A stretch of 32,823 nt of DNA. Origin: GCA-2708415 sp964351905. Lineage in GTDB: Bacteria > Pseudomonadota > Alphaproteobacteria > Micavibrionales > Micavibrionaceae. Position numbers and translations under genes: made by a program. Each line of letters begins with the position of its first letter. Position 1 is the stretch's first letter. The stretch lies in contig CAYGPG010000019.1 of assembly GCA_964351905.1 (NCBI GenBank), positions 1-32,823 of the forward strand. The letters are read 5' to 3'. Positions 8,368-16,555 of this stretch are shown in pieces. The notes beneath the pieces are model-generated. The model saw only the letters and a program-made list of their open reading frames with translations, had not been told where the DNA came from and searched no databases.

Positions 8368-8398
8368 AAAAAAACGGCCTTTGATTTCTCAAAAGCCG
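8368..8398 (-). terminator. Intrinsic terminator of the minus-strand DUF378 gene
   Basis: An inverted repeat at 8375-8398 forms CGGC-TTTGA / TCAAA-GCCG with one C-A mismatch and a 4-nt loop. On the minus strand it is followed directly by seven Ts (A-run at 8368-8374), a textbook Rho-independent terminator for the gene at 8420-8617. On the plus strand it may also halt nuoI transcription, but the T tract there is weak (CTTTCG). Confidence 0.75.
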
Positions 8399-8419
8399 CT
8401 TTCGTGAAATTATAATATT

Positions 8420-8617
8420 TTACTTATGGCACTTTCCAGTGATCATCATATAGGCGCAGTAAATGCCAGATGCGGCAACCAAAATTGCCCAAATTGTCAG
8501 AAGTATAGGAACCACGCCGAGCACCATGCCAACAACGTCTAAGCCGAGTAAGCTAAGCCCCACGTTAATACCCATCACAACTAAAATGATATGAGCGATC
8601 ATATGTAGATTTTTCAT
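8420..8617 (-). CDS. DUF378-family small membrane protein
   Basis: A 65-residue integral membrane protein resembling DUF378 proteins: a first helix with the GINVGLSLLGLDVVGM pattern and a second with LTIWAILVAASGIYCAYMM. Members are small two-helix proteins of unknown function. The start is well supported by a strong Shine-Dalgarno, AAGGAGG, just upstream on the minus strand. It is transcribed against the nuo genes, sits between nuoI and nuoJ, and has its own terminator, so it divides the complex I genes into two transcription units. It ends in GKCHK. Confidence 0.75.
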   Translation of the reverse strand: MKNLHMIAHIILVVMGINVGLSLLGLDVVGMVLGVVPILLTIWAILVAASGIYCAYMMITGKCHK

Positions 8618-8921
8618 TTTGAACCTCCTTATTGTTCATCTTTATTACTTACGATGGTAGGCGCGATTCTACGCGTTATAAAGTTTTTACCCACAATTTC
8701 ATCAACAGTAATATGGTAATGTAAGTTGTAATTTTCACTTTCCTGCGAAAGCAGGAATCTGTATAGATCCCAGATCAAGTCTGGGATGTGACAATGTTTT
8801 TAAATATTCTAAAACAATGATGGATATCATAGATTTTTTATTGCTGATCTATTGCGTAACGCGTTGATAAGGATTAGAAAATAGGCTTAGGTTTTGCACC
8901 AATAATAAAGTTTATAGTTTC
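8618..8921. other. Intergenic region between the DUF378 gene and nuoJ
   Basis: This 304-bp stretch has no convincing gene. It contains the leader and presumed promoter of the minus-strand DUF378 gene at its left end, a bipartite palindrome at 8736-8790, and the presumed nuoJ promoter at the right. A weak plus-strand candidate is TTGCTG with a TTGATA-like hexamer 17 nt later (around 8843-8871). No Shine-Dalgarno is evident before the nuoJ ATG. Confidence 0.5.
8736..8790. repeat. Bipartite palindromic repeat (CAC...GTG type)
   Basis: Two hairpins in inverted arrangement are bounded by CAC and GTG. The left arm is TTCCTGC-GAAA-GCAGGAA (stem 8740-8746 / 8751-8757); the right is ATCCCAGA-TCAAG-TCTGGGAT (8767-8787). 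A 9-nt spacer lies between. The two halves have different stems and loop types, so this copy may be a hybrid of two half-site classes also seen elsewhere in the window. Confidence 0.8.
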
Positions 8922-9533
8922 ATGATTGCTTCACTCGCTTTTTATCTATTTGCCACTATCACTGTTTTAAGTGCGTTGATGGTGATTACGGCCAAAAATC
9001 CTGTTCATTCGGTGTTGTTTTTAATTTTAGCGTTTTTCAATGCGGCGGGATTGTTCGTGTTACTCGGCGCAGAATTTATCGCGATGATTTTGGTGATTGT
9101 CTATGTCGGTGCGGTGGCTGTCTTGTTCCTATTCGTCGTCATGATGTTGGATATCAGTTTTGGTGATTTACGCAAAGACGCAATGAAATACGTACCCGTT
9201 GGTATTTTAACAGGCGGTATTTTACTCGCTGAATTAATTGCTGTTTTTGTGGGGTGGAAATTTGCGAGCGGATCAAATTTAAACATTGCCTCACCAACGC
9301 CTGATCCTGCCGAAATCACAAATACCGAAGCATTGGGGCGCGTTCTCTACACGGATTATATCTTTGCGTTTCAGGTGTCAGGATTGATTCTTCTTGTGGC
9401 CATGATTGGTGCGATTGTTTTAACGCATCGTAAACGCCCAGGCGTGCGCAAGCAAAATGTTGTTGATCAACAAAACCGTAAACCGACTGATGTGCTTGAA
9501 ATGCATAAAGTCACGCCAAAGACGGGGATTTAA
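8922..9533 (+). CDS. nuoJ: NADH-quinone oxidoreductase subunit J
   Basis: Membrane subunit of complex I, next to NuoK and NuoH in the proton path. The 203-residue product has five hydrophobic segments. The family region AEFIAMILVIVYVGAVAVL, with its conserved helix that includes VGAVAVLFLFVVMML, is at about residues 50-75. A polar tail (HRKRPGVRKQN onward) is typical of alphaproteobacterial members. It starts at the ATG following the 304-bp intergenic region and ends 3 nt before nuoK, so it probably heads the nuoJ-N unit. Confidence 0.95.
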   Translation: MIASLAFYLFATITVLSALMVITAKNPVHSVLFLILAFFNAAGLFVLLGAEFIAMILVIVYVGAVAVLFLFVVMMLDISFGDLRKDAMKYVPVGILTGGILLAELIAVFVGWKFASGSNLNIASPTPDPAEITNTEALGRVLYTDYIFAFQVSGLILLVAMIGAIVLTHRKRPGVRKQNVVDQQNRKPTDVLEMHKVTPKTGI

Positions 9534-9536
9534 AAG

Positions 9537-9866
9537 ATGGAATTTCTTGAAGTTGGCCTCAATGTTGGATTGGCTCATTATTTATCACTAGCCGCGTTGT
9601 TATTTACAATGGGCGTGTTTGGAATTTTCTTAAATCGTAAAAACGTCATCGTTATTTTGATGTGTATCGAGCTTATGCTATTAGCGGTAAATATCAACTT
9701 TGTCGCGTTTTCGGCGGAATTAAATGATTTAACGGGACAGGTGTTCACAATCTTTATCCTGACCGTTGCGGCGGCGGAAGCGGCGATTGGTTTGGCAATT
9801 TTGGTGGTTTTGTTCAGAACACGCGGCACGATCGCCGTTGAAGATATTTCGAGCATGAAGGGATAG
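9537..9866 (+). CDS. nuoK: NADH-quinone oxidoreductase subunit K
   Basis: Small three-helix complex I subunit, homologous to MrpC, in the proton-translocating arm. At 109 residues it is close to the usual 100-105. Two conserved buried glutamates are present in MCIELMLLAVN and VAAAEAAIGLAI. The N-terminus MEFLEVGLNVGLAHYLSLAALLF matches the alphaproteobacterial form that starts slightly before the common GL.HYL core. A 118-bp gap holding a palindromic repeat separates it from nuoL. Confidence 0.95.
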   Translation: MEFLEVGLNVGLAHYLSLAALLFTMGVFGIFLNRKNVIVILMCIELMLLAVNINFVAFSAELNDLTGQVFTIFILTVAAAEAAIGLAILVVLFRTRGTIAVEDISSMKG

Positions 9867-9892
9867 CGCAGATGAATTATATCACACAAAAC

Positions 9893-9963
9893 CCGTCATC
9901 CCGTGGCTTGACCACGGGATCTCATGGCAAACAAGATACCGCGATCAAGTCGCGGTATGACGG
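9893..9963. repeat. Bipartite palindromic repeat (CCGTCAT...ATGACGG type) between nuoK and nuoL
   Basis: The left half is ATCCCGTGG-CTTGA-CCACGGGAT (9898-9920) and the right half ATACCGCGA-TCAAG-TCGCGGTAT (9936-9958). Both stems are perfect at 9 bp. Outer heptamers CCGTCAT and ATGACGG are exact inverted repeats, and the 15-nt spacer begins and ends with the CT/AG inner edge of each half. The stems differ between halves but the loops are exact reverse complements. In mRNA it would form two stable hairpins inside the nuo transcript. Confidence 0.9.
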
Positions 9964-9984
9964 TAGGTTTTCGAAGGATGCGCT

Positions 9985-11970
9985 ATGTCATTAGAAATTG
10001 TTGCTGTCTTTGCGCCGCTTGTTGGGTTTTTGCTCGCTTTTCTCTTTGGGAAAAGCATGGGCGATAAAGGGGCACAATTTGTGACCTGTACGGGAATTAT
10101 GGCGGCGGCGGTTGCTTCTGTGATGCTGTTCCTTAAAGTTATTGCGCCGCATGATGACCATCATGCGTTTGAACCTTATACCACAACTATCATGACATGG
10201 TTTAATTCTGGCGCGTTGTCCATTGACTGGGCAATCCGTGTTGATCCGTTGGCTGTTGTCATGATGTGTGTGGTGACGATTGTCTCTTCTTGTGTTCATT
10301 TATATTCTGTTGGGTATATGAGTCACGATAAATGTAAAGCCCGCTTCATGAGCTATCTAAGCTTATTCAGCTTTGCGATGATGATGTTAGTGACGTCTGA
10401 TAATCTGGTTCAACTTTTCTTTGGTTGGGAAGGGGTGGGGGTTGCGTCTTACCTCCTCATTGGATTTTGGAATCATAAAGACAGCGCGAATGCAGCATCC
10501 ATTAAAGCATTTTTGGTCAACCGCGTGGGTGACTTTGGTTTGGCGCTTGGTATTTTTGCGGCGTTCTTCTTATTCGGCACGGTTCAATTGGATGAGCTGT
10601 TTGCACAAGCCGCTAATAGTGCGGATACCATGATGAATTTCTTTGGCTATGATGTGCATGCCATGACACTTGTCTGTTTGCTCTTGTTCATGGGCGCAAT
10701 GGGTAAATCCGCACAATTAGGGCTTCACACATGGTTGCCTGATGCGATGGAAGGGCCAACACCTGTGTCGGCTTTGATCCATGCGGCGACCATGGTAACA
10801 GCAGGAGTATTCTTGGTTGCGCGTTTATCACCAATGTTTGAATATGCGCCAATTGCATTGATGGTTGTGACTGTTGTTGGTGGGTTAACGGCGTTTGTTG
10901 CGGCGACCATTGGCATGACGCAATTTGATATTAAGCGCGTGATTGCGTATTCAACGATGTCGCAATTGGGTTATATGTTTTTTGCTCTTGGGGTGTCGGC
11001 TTATGGCGCGGCGATTTTTCACCTCATGACACATGCGTTTTTCAAAGCGTTGTTATTCCTTGGTGCAGGATCGGTTATTCATGCGATGAGTGATGAACAA
11101 GATATGCGTAAAATGGGTGGTATTTGGAAAAAAATTCCAATTACCTACACCATGATGTGGATTGGGTCGCTCGCACTCGCAGGTGTTCCGTTTTTTGCGG
11201 GTTATTATTCCAAGGATATGATTTTAGAGAGCGCCTTTGCAGACCATAGCTGGTTTGGTAATTTCGTCTTCTGGATGGGGATTGCGGCGGCGATTATGAC
11301 CGCATTTTATTCTGCACGTCTGTTATTTATGACGTTCCATGGCAAGCCACGAGCGAGCAAGAAGGTCATGGATCATATCCATGAATCTCCCGCCATTATG
11401 CTCGTACCACTTTTTGTTTTGGCCTCGGGCGCGATATTTGCGGGTTATTTATTCTATGAAAAATTTGTGGGTCATCATCAACTCTGGGGGAACAGTATTT
11501 TTGTACTGCCTGAAAATGACACTGTCACGGCGGCGCATCATGTTCCTTTTTGGGTGAAAAAACTGCCGATTGCGATGGGCGTGATTGGTTTGCTCATGGG
11601 ATGGTTGCTCTACAACCGTTTCACGAGCGCGCCAGAGAAATTTACCAAAGCCTTGAAAGCGCTTCATGCGTTGTTCTTTAATAAATGGTATTTTGACGAG
11701 CTTTATAACACCATTTTTGTCAAACCTGCGACGAAGTTAGGAATATTATTCTGGGCGTCTGACAAAAATATCGTTGATGGCCTTGGCCCTGATGGTGTGG
11801 CAAAAGGCTCCTTGGATACGGCGGGATTATTGAGCCGTTTTCAATCAGGTTATGTGTTCCAATATGCCTTTGTGATGATGATTGGGTTGATCGCAATGGT
11901 GACTTGGTTCTTTGTGAAAATGTATTTTGACGTGGAAGCTCCGACGTTACCACTTGAGGGAGCGGAGTAA
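9985..11970 (+). CDS. nuoL: NADH-quinone oxidoreductase subunit L
   Basis: Distal antiporter-like subunit of complex I, with a long C-terminal lateral helix that braces the membrane arm. The 661-residue protein has many hydrophobic segments. Key motifs are LFFGWEGVGVASYLLIGFW (the conserved transmembrane Glu) and GKSAQLGLHTWLPDAMEGPT (the Lys and the family signature), followed by SALIHAATMVTAG. The ATG at 9985 has GAAGGA a short distance upstream. Length is normal. It begins 21 nt after the palindromic repeat and is followed at 3 nt by nuoM. Confidence 0.97.
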   Translation: MSLEIVAVFAPLVGFLLAFLFGKSMGDKGAQFVTCTGIMAAAVASVMLFLKVIAPHDDHHAFEPYTTTIMTWFNSGALSIDWAIRVDPLAVVMMCVVTIVSSCVHLYSVGYMSHDKCKARFMSYLSLFSFAMMMLVTSDNLVQLFFGWEGVGVASYLLIGFWNHKDSANAASIKAFLVNRVGDFGLALGIFAAFFLFGTVQLDELFAQAANSADTMMNFFGYDVHAMTLVCLLLFMGAMGKSAQLGLHTWLPDAMEGPTPVSALIHAATMVTAGVFLVARLSPMFEYAPIALMVVTVVGGLTAFVAATIGMTQFDIKRVIAYSTMSQLGYMFFALGVSAYGAAIFHLMTHAFFKALLFLGAGSVIHAMSDEQDMRKMGGIWKKIPITYTMMWIGSLALAGVPFFAGYYSKDMILESAFADHSWFGNFVFWMGIAAAIMTAFYSARLLFMTFHGKPRASKKVMDHIHESPAIMLVPLFVLASGAIFAGYLFYEKFVGHHQLWGNSIFVLPENDTVTAAHHVPFWVKKLPIAMGVIGLLMGWLLYNRFTSAPEKFTKALKALHALFFNKWYFDELYNTIFVKPATKLGILFWASDKNIVDGLGPDGVAKGSLDTAGLLSRFQSGYVFQYAFVMMIGLIAMVTWFFVKMYFDVEAPTLPLEGAE

Positions 11971-11973
11971 GCG

Positions 11974-13503
11974 ATGATTGATTTTCCTATCTTATCACTA
12001 ATAACTTTTCTGCCGCTTGCAGGTGTTGCGTTTATTTTATTGATACGGGGCAATGATGATGTGGTTGCGCGTAATGCGAAACGTGTTGCGCTTTATACAA
12101 CCGTGTTCAATTTTATATTGTCTTTATATATGTTGGTTCAGTTTAATGCGGAGTCAGCCGATTTTCAATTTGTAGAAAAGGCGCAATGGTTCCCTGCCTT
12201 AGGCATTCAGTATCATATGGGTATTGACGGAATTTCGTTGTTCTTCGTCATGCTATCCACCTTCCTGACGCCTATTTGTATTTTGGCGAGTTGGAAGTCG
12301 ATTAAGTCCCGCGTTAAAGAATATATGATTGCGTTCTTGGTGCTTGAAACTTTTATGATCGGAACTTTTTGCGCGTTGGATGCAGTTCTCTTTTATATCT
12401 TCTTTGAAGGTGTTTTAATTCCAATGTTCATTATCATTGGGGTATGGGGCGGGGCACGTCGTGTCTATTCCGCGTTTAAATTCTTTCTCTATACGCTTTT
12501 AGGCTCTGTTTTGATGTTAGTCGCGTTATTGGTTCTCTTCTTGGAAGTGGGGTCAAGCGATATTCAAACATTAATTGCCAATCCTGTTGCCTATCATATG
12601 CAGATATGGTTGTGGCTAGCATTCTTTGCCAGTTTTGCGGTGAAGATGCCGATGTGGCCTGTCCATACGTGGTTGCCTGATGCACACGTGGAAGCACCAA
12701 CCGCAGGCTCTGTTATTTTGGCAGGGGTATTGTTGAAAATGGGGGGGTATGGATTCCTTCGTTTCTCTCTTCCGATGTTTCCCGAAGCCTCTGAATTTTT
12801 CGCGCCAATGGTGATGTGGATGTCGGTTATTGCGATCATCTATACTTCGCTCGTGGCGCTTGTGCAGACGGATATGAAGAAATTGATTGCCTATTCCTCT
12901 GTAGCGCATATGGGGTTCGTGACCCTTGGAATTTTTAGTGCGACGACACAAGGTGTTGAGGGCGGTGTTTTTCAAATGATTTCACATGGTGTAATTTCCG
13001 CCGCGTTATTCCTTTGTGTTGGAGTGGTTTATGACCGTCTTCATACACGCGAAATGGCGCGTTATGGTGGATTGGTAAAAAATATGCCTAAATATGCAAC
13101 GATCTTTATGATCCTTATGCTGGGATCCGTTGGTCTTCCAGGAACGTCTGGCTTTATCGGTGAATTCTTAACATTGATGGGAGCGTTCCAAGTGAACACA
13201 GTAATTGCCGTCTTTGCGACAACGGGTGTTGTTTTGGGTGCGGCTTATATGTTGGTGATGTATCGTGCGGTAATTTTTGGGGTGCAAAAGAACGAAGATG
13301 CCGCCGCGATGAAAGACGTGAATAAATTAGAGTACGGGTATCTTGTGCCGCTCGTGCTTCTTGTTTTATGGCTTGGGATTGCGCCTTCTTATGTGATGGA
13401 TCGTGTTGCGCCCTCGGTTGAAAAATTAATAGGTCAATATGAAGCGGGCTTAAATAAAGGATCAACCTCATTTGATATGGTTGAAGGTGAAAATAATGAA
13501 TAG
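11974..13503 (+). CDS. nuoM: NADH-quinone oxidoreductase subunit M
   Basis: Second antiporter-like proton-pumping subunit of complex I. The 509-residue protein shows YIFFEGVLIPMFIIIGVWGG (transmembrane Glu), VKMPMWPVHTWLPDAHVEAP (key Lys and WLPDAH signature), and SYSSVAHMGFV-like and SHGVISAALF motifs later on. The tail KGSTSFDMVEGENNE is hydrophilic. Its last codons overlap the nuoN start by 8 nt (ATGAATAG), so nuoN translation is likely coupled. Confidence 0.97.
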   Translation: MIDFPILSLITFLPLAGVAFILLIRGNDDVVARNAKRVALYTTVFNFILSLYMLVQFNAESADFQFVEKAQWFPALGIQYHMGIDGISLFFVMLSTFLTPICILASWKSIKSRVKEYMIAFLVLETFMIGTFCALDAVLFYIFFEGVLIPMFIIIGVWGGARRVYSAFKFFLYTLLGSVLMLVALLVLFLEVGSSDIQTLIANPVAYHMQIWLWLAFFASFAVKMPMWPVHTWLPDAHVEAPTAGSVILAGVLLKMGGYGFLRFSLPMFPEASEFFAPMVMWMSVIAIIYTSLVALVQTDMKKLIAYSSVAHMGFVTLGIFSATTQGVEGGVFQMISHGVISAALFLCVGVVYDRLHTREMARYGGLVKNMPKYATIFMILMLGSVGLPGTSGFIGEFLTLMGAFQVNTVIAVFATTGVVLGAAYMLVMYRAVIFGVQKNEDAAAMKDVNKLEYGYLVPLVLLVLWLGIAPSYVMDRVAPSVEKLIGQYEAGLNKGSTSFDMVEGENNE

Positions 13504-14953
13504 TGTTGACCCTTATTTTTCTATGTCTTCCCTCAATGCAATTATGCCAGAATTATTTTTGGCGACCTCTGCATTAGTCTTATTAATTATTGGTGTCCTG
13601 CGCGGAAACGGTTCTACCAATTTGATGAGCTGGTGCGTTGTTTTGGTCACGACCGCGGCAATTTTGATTATGGCGGGACATGATTTTGATGGGCAAGCCA
13701 TTTTAAATGGTATGTTTGTCCAAACCAAATTTACCTTCTTTATGAAATTTTTGGTGATGTCGGGTTTGATTGCTTGTGTCACGTTGTCTGTTCAATCGCT
13801 CCATCAAGATCGCATGGCGCGGTTTGAATATCCTATCCTTGTTTTAATGGCGGGCATTGGCATGATGTTGATGATCTCGGCCAATGATATGTTATCGTTA
13901 TATGTAGGGTTAGAACTTCAATCCTTGAGCCTCTATGTATTGGCGGCGATTAAACGTGATCACGCAAAATCTGCTGAAGCGGGCATGAAATATTTTGTTC
14001 TCGGCGCAATATCTTCTGGAATGTTACTATTTGGAATATCCATGATTTACGGCTTCACAGGCACCACCAATTTTGATGTTATTGCACAAACATTAACGAG
14101 TGATGTAAATATTGGTGCCGTTTTAGCAATGGTGTTTATCTTAGCAGGCTTAGCGTTTAAAATTTCTGCTGCACCATTTCATATGTGGACACCTGATGTC
14201 TATCAAGGGGCGCCAACATCTGTGACAGCCTTTTTCGCGATTGTACCGAAGGTTGCGGCTATAGCATTAATCATTCGTTTGCTCTTTATTCCTTTTGCGC
14301 CATTAAGTGATCAATGGTTCCAAATTTTATGGTTCTTATCCATCTTGTCCATGATGGTCGGCGCTTTTGCTGCCCTGAAACAAGATAATATTAAACGCCT
14401 CTTGGCCTATAGTTCGATCGGCAATATGGGCTATGTGTTGGTTGGTATTGTGGCAGGTGGTGAATCTGGCTTATCTGCCGTTTTAATTTATTTAACCCTA
14501 TATATGATTATGACAGCCGGAACATTTGGAATTGTTCTTTGTATGCGTCGTGATGGTATGGCGTGCGATAAGGTTTCTGATCTTGCAGGATTGTCACATA
14601 ACTCACCTTGGTTGGCATATCCATTGGCTATATTAATGTTCTCTATCAGCGGTATCCCGCCGATGGCTGGGTTCTTTGGAAAATTCTTTATCTTTAAGGC
14701 GGCGTTGGAGTCAGGCAATTATATTTTGGCTGTTATTGGTGTGCTGACTTCTGTTGTTGCTGCCTATTATTATTTACGTATCATTAAAACGATGTTTTTT
14801 GATGATCCTGCCGATAAATTTGATAGTACCATTGAAATTTCGCGTAAGATCATCATTGGTTTGTCGTTATTTATTGTCTTGGCGTTTATCTTTAACCCAA
14901 TGCCCTTGATTAACGTAGCGGAAATTTCCGTTAGTTCTTTATTCAACCCGTAA
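13496..14953 (+). CDS. nuoN: NADH-quinone oxidoreductase subunit N
   Basis: Third antiporter-like subunit of complex I. The open frame extends back to 13472, but I place the start at ATG 13496 (MNSVDPYFSMSS), which has GAAGGTGA upstream and gives 485 residues, a typical NuoN length. Motifs are LSLYVGLELQSLSLYVLAA (transmembrane Glu), FKISAAPFHMWTPDVYQGAP (Lys and WTPDVYQG signature) and LLAYSSIGNMGYVLVG. It is the last nuo gene; birA follows after 6 nt and probably shares the transcript, as in many alphaproteobacteria. Confidence 0.96.
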   Translation: MNSVDPYFSMSSLNAIMPELFLATSALVLLIIGVLRGNGSTNLMSWCVVLVTTAAILIMAGHDFDGQAILNGMFVQTKFTFFMKFLVMSGLIACVTLSVQSLHQDRMARFEYPILVLMAGIGMMLMISANDMLSLYVGLELQSLSLYVLAAIKRDHAKSAEAGMKYFVLGAISSGMLLFGISMIYGFTGTTNFDVIAQTLTSDVNIGAVLAMVFILAGLAFKISAAPFHMWTPDVYQGAPTSVTAFFAIVPKVAAIALIIRLLFIPFAPLSDQWFQILWFLSILSMMVGAFAALKQDNIKRLLAYSSIGNMGYVLVGIVAGGESGLSAVLIYLTLYMIMTAGTFGIVLCMRRDGMACDKVSDLAGLSHNSPWLAYPLAILMFSISGIPPMAGFFGKFFIFKAALESGNYILAVIGVLTSVVAAYYYLRIIKTMFFDDPADKFDSTIEISRKIIIGLSLFIVLAFIFNPMPLINVAEISVSSLFNP

Positions 14954-14959
14954 TTTGCC

Positions 14960-15691
14960 ATGACCATTGAATGGCGATTTGAGAATTACCAAAAAGTCCT
15001 CAGCACACAAAATTATGTGCATGATGCTATCTCCTTTGGCGAACCTGAGGGCTTGGTCGTGCAAGCTTTACAACAACAAGGCGGCAAAGGGCGTCATGGC
15101 AATCAATGGATTTCCCCGATTGGTAATCTTTATATGTCAGTTTTGTTACGCCCTGCGTGCGATTTAAAATCAGCGGGGCAGTTGGCATTTGTGATTGCCT
15201 TGGCGTTATCAGATGGATTGGGTGATTACATTGATGGTGCAAAGCACAATAAAACGCTTAAATGGCCAAACGATGTTTTAATAGATAACAGAAAGATTTC
15301 GGGCATTTTGTTAGAGTCAGATGTCAGGGAAAATTCTTTAAACGCGATTGTTTTAGGCATGGGCGTGAATATCTTTAAAGCGCCTGAATTAGGCGTTGCT
15401 TTGAACGATATTGCGAAAGAACCTGTTTACGTGAATAAGGTGCGTGATGCGATCCTTGATAAATTGTCATATTTCTATAGTCTGTGGCAAAAGGATGGGT
15501 TTGCGCCCATTTGTGAAGTATGGTTAAAACAAGCACATGGAATAGGGGAGCCAATGACGGCGCGCCTTCCTACCGAAAGTTTTAAGGGCGTATTTAAAGG
15601 TTTAACCGAAGATGGGTCATTGATTTTGGATCAAGACGGAACCGATAAAATTATTCACGCCGCCGAAGTGCATTTTGGAAAAAAGAATTAA
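14960..15691 (+). CDS. birA: Biotin--[acetyl-CoA-carboxylase] ligase
   Basis: Activates biotin with ATP to biotinyl-AMP and attaches it to a lysine of the acetyl-CoA carboxylase carrier protein. The 243-residue protein has the adenylate-binding loop QQQGGKGRHGNQW at residues 38-50, KWPNDVL at 101-107 and RKISGILLE at 111-119, in the right order and spacing. It lacks the N-terminal helix-turn-helix of E. coli BirA, so it is a monofunctional ligase, not a repressor. The first position of the loop is GKGRHG rather than the common GRGRxG; the change is conservative. It lies directly after nuoN, a common alphaproteobacterial arrangement. Confidence 0.93.
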   Translation: MTIEWRFENYQKVLSTQNYVHDAISFGEPEGLVVQALQQQGGKGRHGNQWISPIGNLYMSVLLRPACDLKSAGQLAFVIALALSDGLGDYIDGAKHNKTLKWPNDVLIDNRKISGILLESDVRENSLNAIVLGMGVNIFKAPELGVALNDIAKEPVYVNKVRDAILDKLSYFYSLWQKDGFAPICEVWLKQAHGIGEPMTARLPTESFKGVFKGLTEDGSLILDQDGTDKIIHAAEVHFGKKN

Positions 15692-15693
15692 TG

Positions 15694-15760
15694 AGTAACG
15701 AAGACGCGAAGTAACGAAGAAAATAATAATAAAGCTTCGTTTCTTTTATCCTTCGTTACT
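15694..15760. repeat. AGTAACGAAG direct and inverted repeat between birA and coaX
   Basis: AGTAACGAAG occurs at 15694-15703 and 15710-15719, and its exact reverse complement CTTCGTTACT is at 15751-15760. A shorter nested pair (CGAAG at 15715-15719 with CTTCG at 15735-15739) offers an alternative fold. A short T run follows at 15763-15767, so it could act as a weak terminator after birA. Its sequence is unrelated to the CAC or CGTCAT repeat family. Confidence 0.65.
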
Positions 15761-15780
15761 AATTTTTAAAAGAGTTTTAG

Positions 15781-16551
15781 ATGTTATTAGCAATTGATGC
15801 AGGAAATACGAATATTGTTTTTGCCATTTATGAGGGGCAAGAGCAGGTTGAGCAGTGCCGCATGGAAACGACGGATAAAATTCCTGAAGCCATCAATGAA
15901 ATTGGGCAAAAATATCCGCAAATTGATGGCGTGATCATAAGCTCCGTTGTCCCTAAAATTAATGATCTGCTGGAAAAATCATGCGCCTATCTTTTGAAGG
16001 TGGAGCCTATTTTGGTAAATCATGAAAATGCAGGTGTTGTGATTGCGCCGCATATTAAAAGCCCACAAGAAATTGGTGCGGACAGATTGGTGGATGCGGC
16101 GGCAGTGATGAACTATTATCAAAGCCCTGCGATCATTGTAGATTTTGGCACAGCGACCACATTCGATGTTATTAACGCTGAAGGGCAATATTGCGGTGGT
16201 GTTATTGCGCCGGGGATCAATCTTTCCCTTCGGGCGCTTCATATGGCGGCGGCGAAATTGCCACAAATTGATGTGGCAAAGCCCGACAACGTCATTGGCA
16301 GTAATACCAAGGAGGCCATGCAATCGGGTATTTATTGGGGCTATATTGGTTTAATAGAAGGGATGATTAAACGTATCTGTAGTGAAATGGGAGTAGAGCC
16401 GTTCGTGATTGCAACCGGTGGCCTTGCGCCATTATTTGCAACAGGAACAGATGCCTTTGATACCGTAGATCAAGATTTAATTATGAAGGGCTTGGTGCAT
16501 ATTTATGAAGCCCAACGTCATTCCGGAAAGCGTAGCTTATCCGGAATTTAA
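15781..16551 (+). CDS. coaX: Type III pantothenate kinase
   Basis: Phosphorylates pantothenate in the first step of coenzyme A synthesis. The 256-residue protein belongs to the ASKHA fold. It has the phosphate-binding start LLAIDAGNTNIVF (residues 3-14), GADRLVDAA with Asp101, IVDFGTATTFDV with Asp121, and GGVIAPGINLS. Type III enzymes need a monovalent cation and are not inhibited by CoA; that is family knowledge. The last 11 codons and the stop (from 16516) are supplied by one half of a palindromic repeat, giving the tail RHSGKRSLSGI. The native C-terminus may therefore have been replaced or extended by the repeat. Confidence 0.95.
   Translation: MLLAIDAGNTNIVFAIYEGQEQVEQCRMETTDKIPEAINEIGQKYPQIDGVIISSVVPKINDLLEKSCAYLLKVEPILVNHENAGVVIAPHIKSPQEIGADRLVDAAAVMNYYQSPAIIVDFGTATTFDVINAEGQYCGGVIAPGINLSLRALHMAAAKLPQIDVAKPDNVIGSNTKEAMQSGIYWGYIGLIEGMIKRICSEMGVEPFVIATGGLAPLFATGTDAFDTVDQDLIMKGLVHIYEAQRHSGKRSLSGI
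16516..16548. repeat. Left palindromic half-site at the end of coaX
   Basis: CGTC is followed by ATTCCGGA-AAGC-GTA-GCTT-A-TCCGGAAT, a nearly perfect hairpin with one bulged A (16520-16547). The outer CGTCAT edge matches the left edge of the repeat between nuoK and nuoL. It codes for the last residues of CoaX. Confidence 0.8.
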
Positions 16552-16555
16552 GCCC

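Noticed and set aside
8618..9984. CRISPR array from the multiple hairpins
   Set aside because: The repeats are isolated bipartite palindromes with differing stems, not regular direct repeats with uniform spacers; no cas genes are present.
9991..10299. Minus-strand open frame rich in Arg and His opposite nuoL
   Set aside because: Composition is that expected for the antisense of a membrane protein gene; no independent support.
15710..15767. Intrinsic terminator after birA
   Set aside because: The inverted repeat is long-looped and the T run is short and offset, so I list it as a repeat rather than a terminator.
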